Position numbers and translations under genes: made by a program. 64,000 nt of DNA from contig OZ242265.1 in the NCBI GenBank assembly GCA_965207165.1, positions 2,108,001 to 2,172,000 of the forward strand, given 5' to 3'. The notes below the pieces were generated by a model. It worked only from the letters and a program-made list of their open reading frames with translations. It had not been told where the DNA came from and did no database searches. Shown here piece after piece: positions 15,128-23,016 of this stretch (position 1 is the first letter of the stretch; each line of letters opens with the position of its first letter). This DNA is from JAAXHV01 sp965207165. GTDB taxonomy: Bacteria; Pseudomonadota; Gammaproteobacteria; Eutrophobiales; Eutrophobiaceae.

Positions 15128-15756
15128 TCGAGGTCGCTCAATATTTGGATAATCCCCCTATCCTTCATGTAGTTAACGATTATTTCAACCCCTTCCTCAA
15201 GCGTCATCCGGTCGGTATGGAGGTGTATCTCCGGGTTTTCCGGCTCCTCGTAAGGGTCGTCTATCCCGGTGAAGTTCCTGATCTCCCCTGCCCGGGCCTT
15301 CTTGTACAAGCCCTTGGGGTCGCGCTGCTCCGCCACATCCAGGGAACAATCCACGTGGACTTCGATAAAATCGAAGCCCGCATCCTGGTGCAGTTCCCGC
15401 ACGCGGTCGCGGTCCTCGCGGTAAGGGCTGATAAAGGCGGACAGGACCAGCAGGCCCGCATCCACGAACAGTTTGGATATCTCGCCGATGCGGCGGATAT
15501 TCTCCGTCCGATCCTCCGCGGAGAACCCCAGGTTCCTGTTGATACCCATACGGATATTGTCGCCGTCCAGCCGGTAACTCAGTTTGCCGCGTTCGTAAAG
15601 GGCTGCCTCGAGCGCGACGGCTATGGTGCTCTTGCCGCTGCCCGAGAGGCCGGTAAACCAGAGCGTCGCGCCTTTCTGCCCCAGAAACCGGTTCCGGTCC
15701 TCACGGCTGATGTCTCCTTCATGCCAGTGGACGTTGGTCGCTTTTTGTTTTGTCAT
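15124..15756 (-). CDS. cysC: Adenylylsulfate (APS) kinase
   Basis: From ATG 15756 the protein has 210 residues, matching the family. The P-loop is GLSGSGKST at 36-44, the phosphate-handling Ser is S110 in SAFISPYRED, and DGDNIRMGINRNLGFS and KARAGEIRNFTGIDDPYE are hallmark segments. It phosphorylates adenosine 5'-phosphosulfate to PAPS in the cytoplasm, for sulfate assimilation or sulfotransferases. No cysDN, cysH or sulfotransferase gene is nearby; it sits opposite in direction inside a run of acyl-CoA genes. The frame extends to 15831, but that extension has no ribosome site and lacks family similarity. Confidence 0.95.
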   Translation of the reverse strand: MTKQKATNVHWHEGDISREDRNRFLGQKGATLWFTGLSGSGKSTIAVALEAALYERGKLSYRLDGDNIRMGINRNLGFSAEDRTENIRRIGEISKLFVDAGLLVLSAFISPYREDRDRVRELHQDAGFDFIEVHVDCSLDVAEQRDPKGLYKKARAGEIRNFTGIDDPYEEPENPEIHLHTDRMTLEEGVEIIVNYMKDRGIIQILSDLD

Positions 15757-15851
15757 ATGTTGGTTCCGTGTTTCACCGTTCCAGTCTGCCGGATAGTTTG
15801 AAGTCAGTTTAACATGTAACATAATCCCCAATTGCAGGCAGAATTAACAGA

Positions 15852-17033
15852 GTGAATAACGACAGAAAACCGGTGGTCATCAGTTACGCGGCCAGCAAGG
15901 TGGGCAAACTCGACCAGACACGGCTCGAGCACGAAATCCTGGCGGACCTTGTCATCGATGCCGTGCGCACTGCCGGACTGGACAAGACTGATATCGGCTC
16001 CGCCGTATTTACGGCGCCGACACCAGCCACACGCCAACGGGCTTTCGCCACGTTCATGGCGAGCCGGTTGGGGTTACACTGTCAGGGACAGATAGCGGAA
16101 GTCAGCAACCTGGGCATTACCGGTGGCCTGGCATTCGACCAGGCCTGCGCCGACGTAGCCAGCGGGCGGGCCCGTGTTGCGCTGGCGCTTGGTATTGAGT
16201 ACAGCAGCGCCGTCGATGCCGCGACCATGATGGAACAGGGGATTCGGGCCGCCGGCGACGTGAATTTCCAGACACCCTTCGGCCTGACGCCTATCGCCTG
16301 GTACGCGCTGGACGCCGACCGTTACCTGTACGAGACCGGGACCACCCGGAAGGACCTGGCCGCGATCGCGGTCAAGAACCGCCAACATGCCATGCACAAT
16401 CCCCTGGCCCAGTTTCAGACCCCGCTGACTGTCGAAGATGTCATGGAACAACCCCCGATCGTTGAGCCGCTCGGGCGCTACGACGTGCCGGCGCGCAGCG
16501 ATGGCGCTATCTGCCTGGTCGTCACGTCGGAAGCGGTTGCCCGCGGGCTGGGCAAACCCTTCCTGCGCGTACTGGGACGAGGATTTTCCCATGACGGGCG
16601 TCACCAGATGGGATCATCACCTCATGACATCACCGACTTTCCCGCTGCCCGGCAGGCGACGGCGACGGCCCTGGAAGACGCCGCCGTTAACCTGGAGCAG
16701 GTTGATGTCGCCGAACTGTATGCCCCCTGCACGATCACGGAAGCGCTTGTCGTCGAAGCAATCGGGCTGGCGGAAAAAGGCAGGGGAGCGCTTGCCGCGG
16801 GCGCCGGCGAGACTGCCATCGGCGGACGTATCCCGGTTTGCACGTCCGGCGGCTGCCTGTCACGGGGGCATCCGCCCGGACTGACCGCACTGTACGGCAT
16901 CGCCGAGTTATTCGACCAACTCCTGCACAGGGCAGGCAAACGCCAGGTTGCCGGCGCCGGACTGGGACTGCACCTGTGCGAACTGGGAAATTACAACGCC
17001 GCCCTCGCCCACGTAATGGACGCAGGTAACTGA
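15852..17033 (+). CDS. SCP2-type thiolase-like protein lacking the nucleophilic cysteine (possible aldolase subunit)
   Basis: The 393-residue protein, starting with GTG 15852, follows the SCP2/sterol-carrier thiolase fold, with AELYAPCTITEAL at 287-299 and a C-terminal GHPPG at 339-343. At the place of the acylated cysteine (NNCATG-like in true thiolases) it reads SNLGITGG, with Gly88 where Cys is expected, so normal thiolase chemistry seems impossible. The gene is followed after two bases by a DUF35 OB-fold/zinc-ribbon gene. That pairing, with a missing Cys, is known for the steroid side-chain aldolase Ltp2-DUF35 complexes, which cleave C-C bonds by retro-aldol reaction. I infer a similar lyase here, acting on a CoA-bound intermediate; it is also possible that it is an inactive scaffold. 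The cytoplasm is the likely location. Confidence 0.8.
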   Translation: MNNDRKPVVISYAASKVGKLDQTRLEHEILADLVIDAVRTAGLDKTDIGSAVFTAPTPATRQRAFATFMASRLGLHCQGQIAEVSNLGITGGLAFDQACADVASGRARVALALGIEYSSAVDAATMMEQGIRAAGDVNFQTPFGLTPIAWYALDADRYLYETGTTRKDLAAIAVKNRQHAMHNPLAQFQTPLTVEDVMEQPPIVEPLGRYDVPARSDGAICLVVTSEAVARGLGKPFLRVLGRGFSHDGRHQMGSSPHDITDFPAARQATATALEDAAVNLEQVDVAELYAPCTITEALVVEAIGLAEKGRGALAAGAGETAIGGRIPVCTSGGCLSRGHPPGLTALYGIAELFDQLLHRAGKRQVAGAGLGLHLCELGNYNAALAHVMDAGN

Positions 17034-17035
17034 CC

Positions 17036-17449
17036 ATGGAAATCATCAAGGTCCCGAAACGCCTCCCCATCGTACCGGAGTACTCCGCGTTCTCGGAAAC
17101 GTTTCGCCAGGGACTTGAGGCAGGAAAGATTATGACAACTACCTGCTCCTCATGCGGCAGTATGACGTTTCCCCCGAAACAACACTGTCCGGACTGCTGG
17201 TCGGCAGGAATGGAGTGGACCGAACTGTCCGGTAACGGCATCCTGTATGCCAGAACGACCATCCATGCCGCGGCCACACAGTTCCGCGATGAAGTACCGT
17301 TCAGCGTCGGTATTGTCGACCTCACGGAAGGCATAAGACTGGTCGCGGGTTTAATCGATGAACCGGAGCGGATCGCAAACGATGCTGGAATCCGGATCGT
17401 CATATTATCTTACGAAGACGGCCTGTTATTCGCGGCAAAACCTGCATAA
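17036..17449 (+). CDS. DUF35 OB-fold / zinc-ribbon acyl-CoA-associated protein
   Basis: The 137-residue protein carries a rubredoxin-like zinc ribbon, CSSC at 37-40 and CPDC at 51-54, followed by an OB-fold with GNGILYARTTIHAA and the FSVGIVDLTEGIRLVAGL strand pair. DUF35 proteins bind acyl-CoA and act as partners of thiolase-like or aldolase subunits. It begins two bases after the thiolase-like gene, which argues that the two proteins form one complex. A GGGGTCAGAG-type palindrome follows six bases after the stop. The role as a partner subunit is inferred from gene order. Confidence 0.9.
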   Translation: MEIIKVPKRLPIVPEYSAFSETFRQGLEAGKIMTTTCSSCGSMTFPPKQHCPDCWSAGMEWTELSGNGILYARTTIHAAATQFRDEVPFSVGIVDLTEGIRLVAGLIDEPERIANDAGIRIVILSYEDGLLFAAKPA

Positions 17450-17454
17450 TGGAA

Positions 17455-17488
17455 ATTTGGGGTCAGAGTATTTGCTCTGACCCCAAAT
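17455..17488. repeat. GGGGTCAGAG-type intergenic palindrome
   Basis: Arms of 14 bases (ATTTGGGGTCAGAG, 17455-17468) are inverted at 17475-17488 around a six-base loop. Copies with the same core occur at 24646, 26762, 57599 and 57647. It lies between the DUF35 gene and a TonB-receptor gene. There is no following T-run, so a simple terminator role is not supported; a REP-like family is likelier. Confidence 0.85.
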
Positions 17489-17593
17489 ATCCGGCGGTTG
17501 CCCTGCATAGCGAAAATGCGGCATTGCATAAATTTCTGCTAGGATAAGGTACTAGAATAAATACCGAATGGTCTTGTCTCTACGGGGGTTGTT

Positions 17594-19960
17594 GTGTTTA
17601 AAAAGTATTCATTGCCTGTAATATCCGGTTTCCTTCTCATGCTGGTTTCCACCTTCTCCGGCGCCCAGGCGGTGCTCGAAGAAGTTGTGGTGACCGCCCA
17701 GAAACGCGAACAGTCCATTCAGGATGTGCCTATCTCAATAACGGCTATAAGCGGGGAAACCCTGCAGGCTAATATCGTACAGGATGTATATGACCTTCGT
17801 GCGACAGTGCCAGCGCTTGAAGTCAGGGGCGTGGATCCACCCAGCCAGGGCGCCGCGTTTGCCATCCGGGGTCTGGGCTCTTCGGTTTTCAACATGGGAT
17901 TTGAACCGACTGTCGGTACGTTTATCGACGGCGTTTATATCAGCCGCTCCGGCCTGGTGGCGAGCAGTGACCTGCTTGACCTGGACAGGGTAGAGGTTTT
18001 GAAAGGTCCACAAGGCACTTTATTCGGCAAGAACACCACCGGTGGCGTTGTCCATTTCATAACGAATAAACCCTCGTTTGATGAAGTGGAAGGCTCTGCT
18101 GAAGTAACCTACCAGGAATATGACCAGGTCAGGGTGAGAGGCGTGATAAACGTGCCTGTCCAGGACAACTTTGCGGCCCGTATCGCCGCGTCCTGGCATA
18201 ACGGAGACGGCTATCTTGATAACGCCAACGGCGAGGATCTCAATGACCGGGACCGTTTCACCATCCGCGGCCAGTTGATGTGGGAGCCGAGCGCGGATTT
18301 GAACATCCGGGTTATTGCCGACTACAGTGAAGTGGATGAAAATTGCTGCTGGCCGGTGAGGAATACCAACAATCCGCTTAACCCGTTAGTGAATGCGCCT
18401 TTGGCTGCCGCGATTGGTTCCAATGTTATAGACCCTCCTGATGTGGATAACCTCCGTGTAGCTGCGAACGGCGACCTGATCTTTGATGCCGAAGACTTTG
18501 GCATATCCGGCGAGATTAACTGGCAACTGGGTGATATTACGGTGACTTCCATCACTGCGTACAGGGATTACCAGGACCTGAATACCAAGGACAACGACTT
18601 TACCGGTGTGGACATGTTAACCAATACGGACACCTTGCCCGAGGTAAGTATTGTCTCGGAAGAATTTCGTATTGCCGGGGCGAGTGAGGACATCGGTATC
18701 GGCCAGTCGCTGGACTGGGTAGTTGGATTCTATTATGCCAGCGAGAAGGTCCGGCGTACCCGGGAATTTGTCTGGGGTTCGCAAATCACTTCGTTTCCGT
18801 TTTTTGCCCCGGGCTTGTTCGGCAATATTCCAGGCCGGGCTTTCTACGATGAATTCAGCCAGGAAGTGGATACGATAGCCGGTTTTGGGCATATCACCAT
18901 TGACCTCAATGACAAGCTGTCACTGACGGGTGGCGTCCGGTACACCAATGATGACAAGAAGGCCAGCCACAGGGGCCAGACCGGTAACGCCATGGCGCCT
19001 TTCAATAACCTGCCGCTGCCGATAGTGCATGATTTCGACGCCAAACGGGAAGACAGCGAAGCCACGGGCACAGCCAGTATCCAGTACCAGGTGACGGACA
19101 ATGTCATGGGGTTTTTCACCTACAGCCGCGGCTATAAGTCAGGCGGCATCAGCCTGAACCGGGATGCGGCAGGTAATGCGCTGGGATTTGGTGACCCGGT
19201 ATTAGGGTGTCCTCCGGGAGGCGCACCGGTACCGGCATCACCATTCTGTGCTTTCCCGCCGGGCGATCCTACATTTGACCCGGAATTTGCCGATCATTAC
19301 GAAATCGGCTTCAAAAGCACGCTGTTCAACAACCGCATGCGCTTAAACGCTTCTCTCTGGAAAACGGAGTTTCAAGGACTGCAACTCCAGACGCTGAGGC
19401 CGGACGGTTCATTCCAGGTCATCAATGTATCAGGAGCAACCTCGCAGGGCATTGAGGCAGATGTAAATATTGCCGCCACCGATTACCTGGATGTGTTTTT
19501 CGCAGTTCAATTCCTGGATGCGGATTTTGACGATAACGCGCCGGCATTATCACCAGGACTGCCGCCAATGGGCGGCGAGGATCTCCCCTTCGCATCCGAC
19601 ATTACCGGTAACCTGGGCGCTAACCTCAGCCTGCCAGTAGGTGACAGTGGCTGGAACTTTTTCCTCAACGGCAACCTGTTTTTCCGGAGCGAGTATTTTA
19701 CCTTTACGGAACCGGATCCCACCCGTACCCAGAAATCACATGAGCTGCTGAGTCTTCGAGGTGGCGTGAGTTCGCCCGGTGGACAATGGGAACTCGCGGT
19801 GTGGTGCCGTAACTGCACGGATGAACGGTATAAATACAGCGATTTTGCCATTCCGTTTGACGGGGCAATCATCTCTCCTCCAGGCTCGCCGCTCGGAACG
19901 CTCTGGTCGCACTATGGTTCACCCAGGTTTGTCGGGGTGACCGGTACTTTCCGTTTCTGA
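17594..19960 (+). CDS. TonB-dependent outer-membrane receptor
   Basis: The 788-residue protein starts with GTG 17594, preceded by GGGGG at 17584-17588. It has a signal peptide ending about ...STFSGAQA, a TonB box-like VLEEVVVTAQKRE at 27-39, a plug with RVEVLKGPQGTLFGKNTTGG, and a 22-strand-type barrel ending VGVTGTFRF with the terminal Phe. It imports an unidentified ligand across the outer membrane using TonB energy. The neighbour downstream (23-base gap) encodes an exported protein with two SnoaL-like domains, so the two may act on the same compound. No local regulator is adjacent. Confidence 0.95.
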   Translation: MFKKYSLPVISGFLLMLVSTFSGAQAVLEEVVVTAQKREQSIQDVPISITAISGETLQANIVQDVYDLRATVPALEVRGVDPPSQGAAFAIRGLGSSVFNMGFEPTVGTFIDGVYISRSGLVASSDLLDLDRVEVLKGPQGTLFGKNTTGGVVHFITNKPSFDEVEGSAEVTYQEYDQVRVRGVINVPVQDNFAARIAASWHNGDGYLDNANGEDLNDRDRFTIRGQLMWEPSADLNIRVIADYSEVDENCCWPVRNTNNPLNPLVNAPLAAAIGSNVIDPPDVDNLRVAANGDLIFDAEDFGISGEINWQLGDITVTSITAYRDYQDLNTKDNDFTGVDMLTNTDTLPEVSIVSEEFRIAGASEDIGIGQSLDWVVGFYYASEKVRRTREFVWGSQITSFPFFAPGLFGNIPGRAFYDEFSQEVDTIAGFGHITIDLNDKLSLTGGVRYTNDDKKASHRGQTGNAMAPFNNLPLPIVHDFDAKREDSEATGTASIQYQVTDNVMGFFTYSRGYKSGGISLNRDAAGNALGFGDPVLGCPPGGAPVPASPFCAFPPGDPTFDPEFADHYEIGFKSTLFNNRMRLNASLWKTEFQGLQLQTLRPDGSFQVINVSGATSQGIEADVNIAATDYLDVFFAVQFLDADFDDNAPALSPGLPPMGGEDLPFASDITGNLGANLSLPVGDSGWNFFLNGNLFFRSEYFTFTEPDPTRTQKSHELLSLRGGVSSPGGQWELAVWCRNCTDERYKYSDFAIPFDGAIISPPGSPLGTLWSHYGSPRFVGVTGTFRF

Positions 19961-19983
19961 AGACAATCTGTTCCGACAAAGCG

Positions 19984-20991
19984 ATGTTCATAAGACAAGC
20001 CCCGCAGGCGTCCCGTCTGTGGGGCTTTTTCGCGTATGCCATGAGTATATGCCTGTTGCCGGTATCACAGTTCAGCGGATTGGCGCAGGCGGGGGACATG
20101 GCTGCCTGGGAACATACCACTGCCCGCACCCGGGAGCGACTGCATGCCATGGATGCGGTAATCAACCTGCGCGGCGATCGTGAACAAGCCTATGAAGAGT
20201 ACATGGCCACTTTCTCACCGGGCGTACGCGTACATGGCCTGCAACCGGGTGAAGTTACAGACTACGCCGGGGTCAGGGGTTTCTACCGCGGCCTGTTCGA
20301 CGCATTCGAAGGCAGTGTACTGATAAGTGATGAATTGGTCGTAGCCGGCCCAATGGCAGCCCAGCGCTATCATGCACTCGGATACATGACCGGCACATTC
20401 GACGGTATCGAGATGGATCGCAAGCTGGTCGGGATTCGCGGCCAGACCTTCTTCAGATTCGATACGAACGGGCTCATTGAGGAACGCTGGTCAAATCATG
20501 ACCATGCTTACCGGCTTGCGCAGATTAAGGGCAAAAGCGCCAGGGAAGAAGGCCTGAGACTCGCCGCTCAACTCAACGGCCCCGGCTTGAGCGAACAGGC
20601 GGTCTACGATCTGCTCGACGCCATGGCAGCGGCCTTTAACCTGCTCCATGACCCGGTCAAGCGTGAAAAGGGCTTCCTGGCGTTCTTCGACAAGGACGTC
20701 ATCGTGCACGGTATCGGCGCCGGCCAACTCGGACTGAATGAGTTCGCAGATTACTGCCGAACGCGCTGGAGGGCAATTCCGGATCTTTACATGATCCCTG
20801 AGGCTAAACTTTCGGCCTGGTCCATGGGAGCAATTCGTTGGCGGGCAACAGGCTCGTTACGGGAACGCTACGCAGGTATCGAACCCACCTACGCACCGAT
20901 CGCCCTGTCCGGTGAGGAGATAATTCGTTTTGATCAAACAGGTAAGGCAACCGAAATCTGGATCAACAGTGAGATTATTGTAAACCCATAG
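19984..20991 (+). CDS. Exported protein with two SnoaL/NTF2-like domains
   Basis: The 335-residue protein has an N-terminal hydrophobic segment (about residues 13-36, ...ICLLPVSQFSGLAQA) that looks like a signal peptide. It then has two copies of a SnoaL-like (NTF2 fold) unit, about 45-170 and 205-330; each contains a GVRGFYRGLF- or GLNEFADYCR-type helix and ends in an E(E)RWSNHD- or TEIWINSE-type strand. SnoaL-like folds bind hydrophobic ligands and include cyclases and dehydratases; no catalytic role can be assigned here. It follows the TonB receptor by 23 bases and probably shares its transcript, which suggests periplasmic handling of the imported molecule. A tandem duplication in one chain is less usual than single-domain forms. 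Confidence 0.75.
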   Translation: MFIRQAPQASRLWGFFAYAMSICLLPVSQFSGLAQAGDMAAWEHTTARTRERLHAMDAVINLRGDREQAYEEYMATFSPGVRVHGLQPGEVTDYAGVRGFYRGLFDAFEGSVLISDELVVAGPMAAQRYHALGYMTGTFDGIEMDRKLVGIRGQTFFRFDTNGLIEERWSNHDHAYRLAQIKGKSAREEGLRLAAQLNGPGLSEQAVYDLLDAMAAAFNLLHDPVKREKGFLAFFDKDVIVHGIGAGQLGLNEFADYCRTRWRAIPDLYMIPEAKLSAWSMGAIRWRATGSLRERYAGIEPTYAPIALSGEEIIRFDQTGKATEIWINSEIIVNP

Positions 20992-20993
20992 TT

Positions 20994-21037
20994 ATATTAC
21001 AATATTAATTGAGATTGCATCTTTTCTGAACTATAAT
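20994..21037 (+). promoter_or_regulatory. vapB promoter with upstream palindrome, leaderless start
   Basis: TTGAGA (21009-21014) and a perfect TATAAT (21032-21037) are spaced 17 bases. The vapB ATG begins at 21044, seven bases after the -10, which is about where transcription should start. The mRNA is therefore predicted to be leaderless, and no Shine-Dalgarno sequence is present. ATATT-AC-AATAT at 20994-21005 lies just upstream of the -35 and may be an operator. Confidence 0.75.
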
Positions 21038-21043
21038 AGCATC

Positions 21044-21247
21044 ATGAAAACTACTGTCGATATTCCTGATAACGAGCTCGTTGACTGTATGCGGTTTACC
21101 AATGCAAAAACCAAACGTGAAGCTGTGGTGACAGCCATTACTGATTTCAACCGGCGCAAACGTATGGCGAGTCTCATAAAACACGCCGGTACCTGCGAGG
21201 CGTTGATAACTGCGGAAATGTTGCAGGAACAGCGCCGGCAGGGCTGA
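21044..21247 (+). CDS. vapB: VapB-type antitoxin
   Basis: The 67-residue protein begins MKTTVDIPDNELVDCMRFTNAKTKREAVVTAI, the ribbon-helix-helix start of DUF2191/VapB antitoxins, and ends in a tail that would wrap the VapC toxin. It neutralises VapC and represses the operon. The toxin gene follows after five bases. The promoter directly abuts the start codon, so translation probably begins on a leaderless transcript. This TA pair is intact, unlike the two orphan antitoxins at the left edge of the window. Confidence 0.9.
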   Translation: MKTTVDIPDNELVDCMRFTNAKTKREAVVTAITDFNRRKRMASLIKHAGTCEALITAEMLQEQRRQG

Positions 21248-21252
21248 GTCCC

Positions 21253-21645
21253 GTGATTCTGGTCGATAGCTCGTCCTGGATTCATTTGCTGCGCCCCCGG
21301 GGCGACCCGGATGTTCGGCGCAGGGTCGAGAATGCATTGCAATCAGGAAAAGCTTGCTGGTGTCCGCTTATTCAACTGGAACTATGGAATGGCGCAGGCG
21401 GCCATCAGGAGAAAAAGGTCCTCCGGGAATTCGCCGCGGTACTCCCTGAACTTCCTGTTACTGACGGGGTATGGCAGTTGGCATACGACCTTGCCCGCCA
21501 GGCCCGGAAACGGGGTATTACGATACCTGCCGGCGACCTGGTCATCGCGGCTTGCGCACAATATCACCAAGCAGGCCTGGAAACCGCGGACAGCGATTTC
21601 GCAAGACTGGATACTCTTAAAGACTCTCCGTCATCGAGTAGTTAA
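21253..21645 (+). CDS. vapC: VapC-type PIN-domain ribonuclease toxin
   Basis: The 130-residue protein starts with GTG and shows the PIN-domain acidic residues: Asp5 (ILVDSSSW), Glu43 (LIQLELWNG), Asp95 (PAGDLVIAAC) and Asp113/Asp115 (TADSDF). PIN-domain VapC toxins cut RNA, often tRNA or rRNA, with Mg2+, and are held inactive by VapB. All expected catalytic residues are present, so it should be active. Its end overlaps the end of the converging GPH-transporter gene by four bases. Confidence 0.93.
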   Translation: MILVDSSSWIHLLRPRGDPDVRRRVENALQSGKACWCPLIQLELWNGAGGHQEKKVLREFAAVLPELPVTDGVWQLAYDLARQARKRGITIPAGDLVIAACAQYHQAGLETADSDFARLDTLKDSPSSSS

Positions 21646-22982
21646 TGTATTTCCGGAGTCAGGTTTTTCCTGGCCAGCCAGCGTCGTATCACGCCGTGGC
21701 GGTGCTTGTTGATGGGATAGTTGTAGAGGATGAGGGCGCCGGCAAGGCCTATGATGCCGGGCAGGAACAGCCCGACAAAAGCAAGGCCCTTTAGCGCCTG
21801 CGCGTCGTTCCCGCCCGCGGGCTGAAACCCCATGACTCCCAGCAGCGGCAAGGCGATCCCCACACCGCCGGCAAACGCGACCTTGACGATAAAATTGTAT
21901 ACGGCCATGTATATGGCCGCATCATCGCTGCCGCCTTTCATCATGCCGTACTCGATCGTGTCCGCCACCAGCGCCGGCGGCATGACCCAGATGACCGATA
22001 TGATCGGCCCGTGCACCAGGGCGACCAGTAGCAACTGCGAAAAATCGCCGGGGGCCACCAGCAGGTACAGGGGTTGAACCGCCAGGTAGCCGAACCCGCC
22101 CCAGACCAGGGCCCGGTGCCGGCCGAAGCGGTTGCCGAACCTGACCCACAGCGGCAGGCAGAGAATGCCGATGACGTACTGGATTAATACGAACTTCAGG
22201 AATGCCGAACGCGGCATCTCCAGGATATGCTCGAACGTGAATATCAGCGAAGCATTCATCACGCTGCCGCCGAGCCAGAGGAAAAATATGCCTATGATCA
22301 GGCGCAGATACGGTTTGTTCCCTGACAGAAGCTTCAACGTGGACAGCAAACCGTGCCTGCCGGTCTCGACGAACGGGGCTTTCGGCGTAACTGCGGTCGC
22401 CGTGAACACAGCAAGCGGGATCAAAACCATTAAGAACGCGACATAGACCCACAATATGTCCCGCAACGCCGGATTCTCTTCTCTCAGGAACAGGACCGGG
22501 AGCAGCGTTGCCAGGATTACTCCTATCATTGTCCCGGTTTCGCGGTATCCGTTGATCCGGGTCCGCGCCGCATAATCACGGGACAGCTCCGCGCCCCAGG
22601 ACAGATACGGGATCTGCACGGTGGTCCAGGCGATATAGAACACCAGCGCCACGACGAACAGGTAAGCTTTATCGACGCTGACAGGGGGGCTGAGAAACAG
22701 GTACAGGGTGACCATCAGCAGGGGCACCCCGATAACGATCCAGGGCTTGCGGCGGCCCCACCGGCCACGTGTCTGGTCTGAGAAAAAACCGATAAGCGGG
22801 TCCGTAATCGCATCCCAGGCGCGGGCAATGAAGAAGATGCCCCCTACCGCGGCCAGTTCCAGGCCAAGTTCCGCAGCGTAAAACGGCGGCACGTAAATGA
22901 TTAACGGCATACCCAGCATGGCCAGCGGAACAGCAGGCAACATGTAGGCCAACAGGGAAGTTCTGTCAGTGGCATCTCTCAT
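21642..22982 (-). CDS. GPH-family (glycoside-pentoside-hexuronide:cation) symporter, MFS type
   Basis: The 446-residue protein has about 12 hydrophobic segments. It carries the N-terminal GPH signature: FFIARAWDAITDPLIGFFSDQTRGRWGRRKPWIVIG has the characteristic D-x-x-x-DP-x-x-G-x-x-D-x-T pattern. These inner-membrane carriers move sugars, glucuronides or other organic molecules together with H+ or Na+. It is the last gene of the minus-strand run from the DUF2817 gene (28998) and starts 34 bases after the GMC oxidoreductase gene, so it probably imports or exports that pathway's substrate. The substrate cannot be read from sequence. Confidence 0.9.
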   Translation of the reverse strand: MRDATDRTSLLAYMLPAVPLAMLGMPLIIYVPPFYAAELGLELAAVGGIFFIARAWDAITDPLIGFFSDQTRGRWGRRKPWIVIGVPLLMVTLYLFLSPPVSVDKAYLFVVALVFYIAWTTVQIPYLSWGAELSRDYAARTRINGYRETGTMIGVILATLLPVLFLREENPALRDILWVYVAFLMVLIPLAVFTATAVTPKAPFVETGRHGLLSTLKLLSGNKPYLRLIIGIFFLWLGGSVMNASLIFTFEHILEMPRSAFLKFVLIQYVIGILCLPLWVRFGNRFGRHRALVWGGFGYLAVQPLYLLVAPGDFSQLLLVALVHGPIISVIWVMPPALVADTIEYGMMKGGSDDAAIYMAVYNFIVKVAFAGGVGIALPLLGVMGFQPAGGNDAQALKGLAFVGLFLPGIIGLAGALILYNYPINKHRHGVIRRWLARKNLTPEIH

Positions 22983-23016
22983 ATCACAAGTCCTTGAATT
23001 TGTATTATCTGTAACC

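Noticed and set aside
15852..17033. Ordinary acetyl-CoA acetyltransferase call
   Set aside because: The nucleophilic cysteine is replaced by glycine and the DUF35 partner fits the aldolase type better.
17455..17488. GGGGTCAGAG palindromes as intrinsic terminators
   Set aside because: None of the copies is followed by a run of T in either direction, and they also sit inside co-directional operons.
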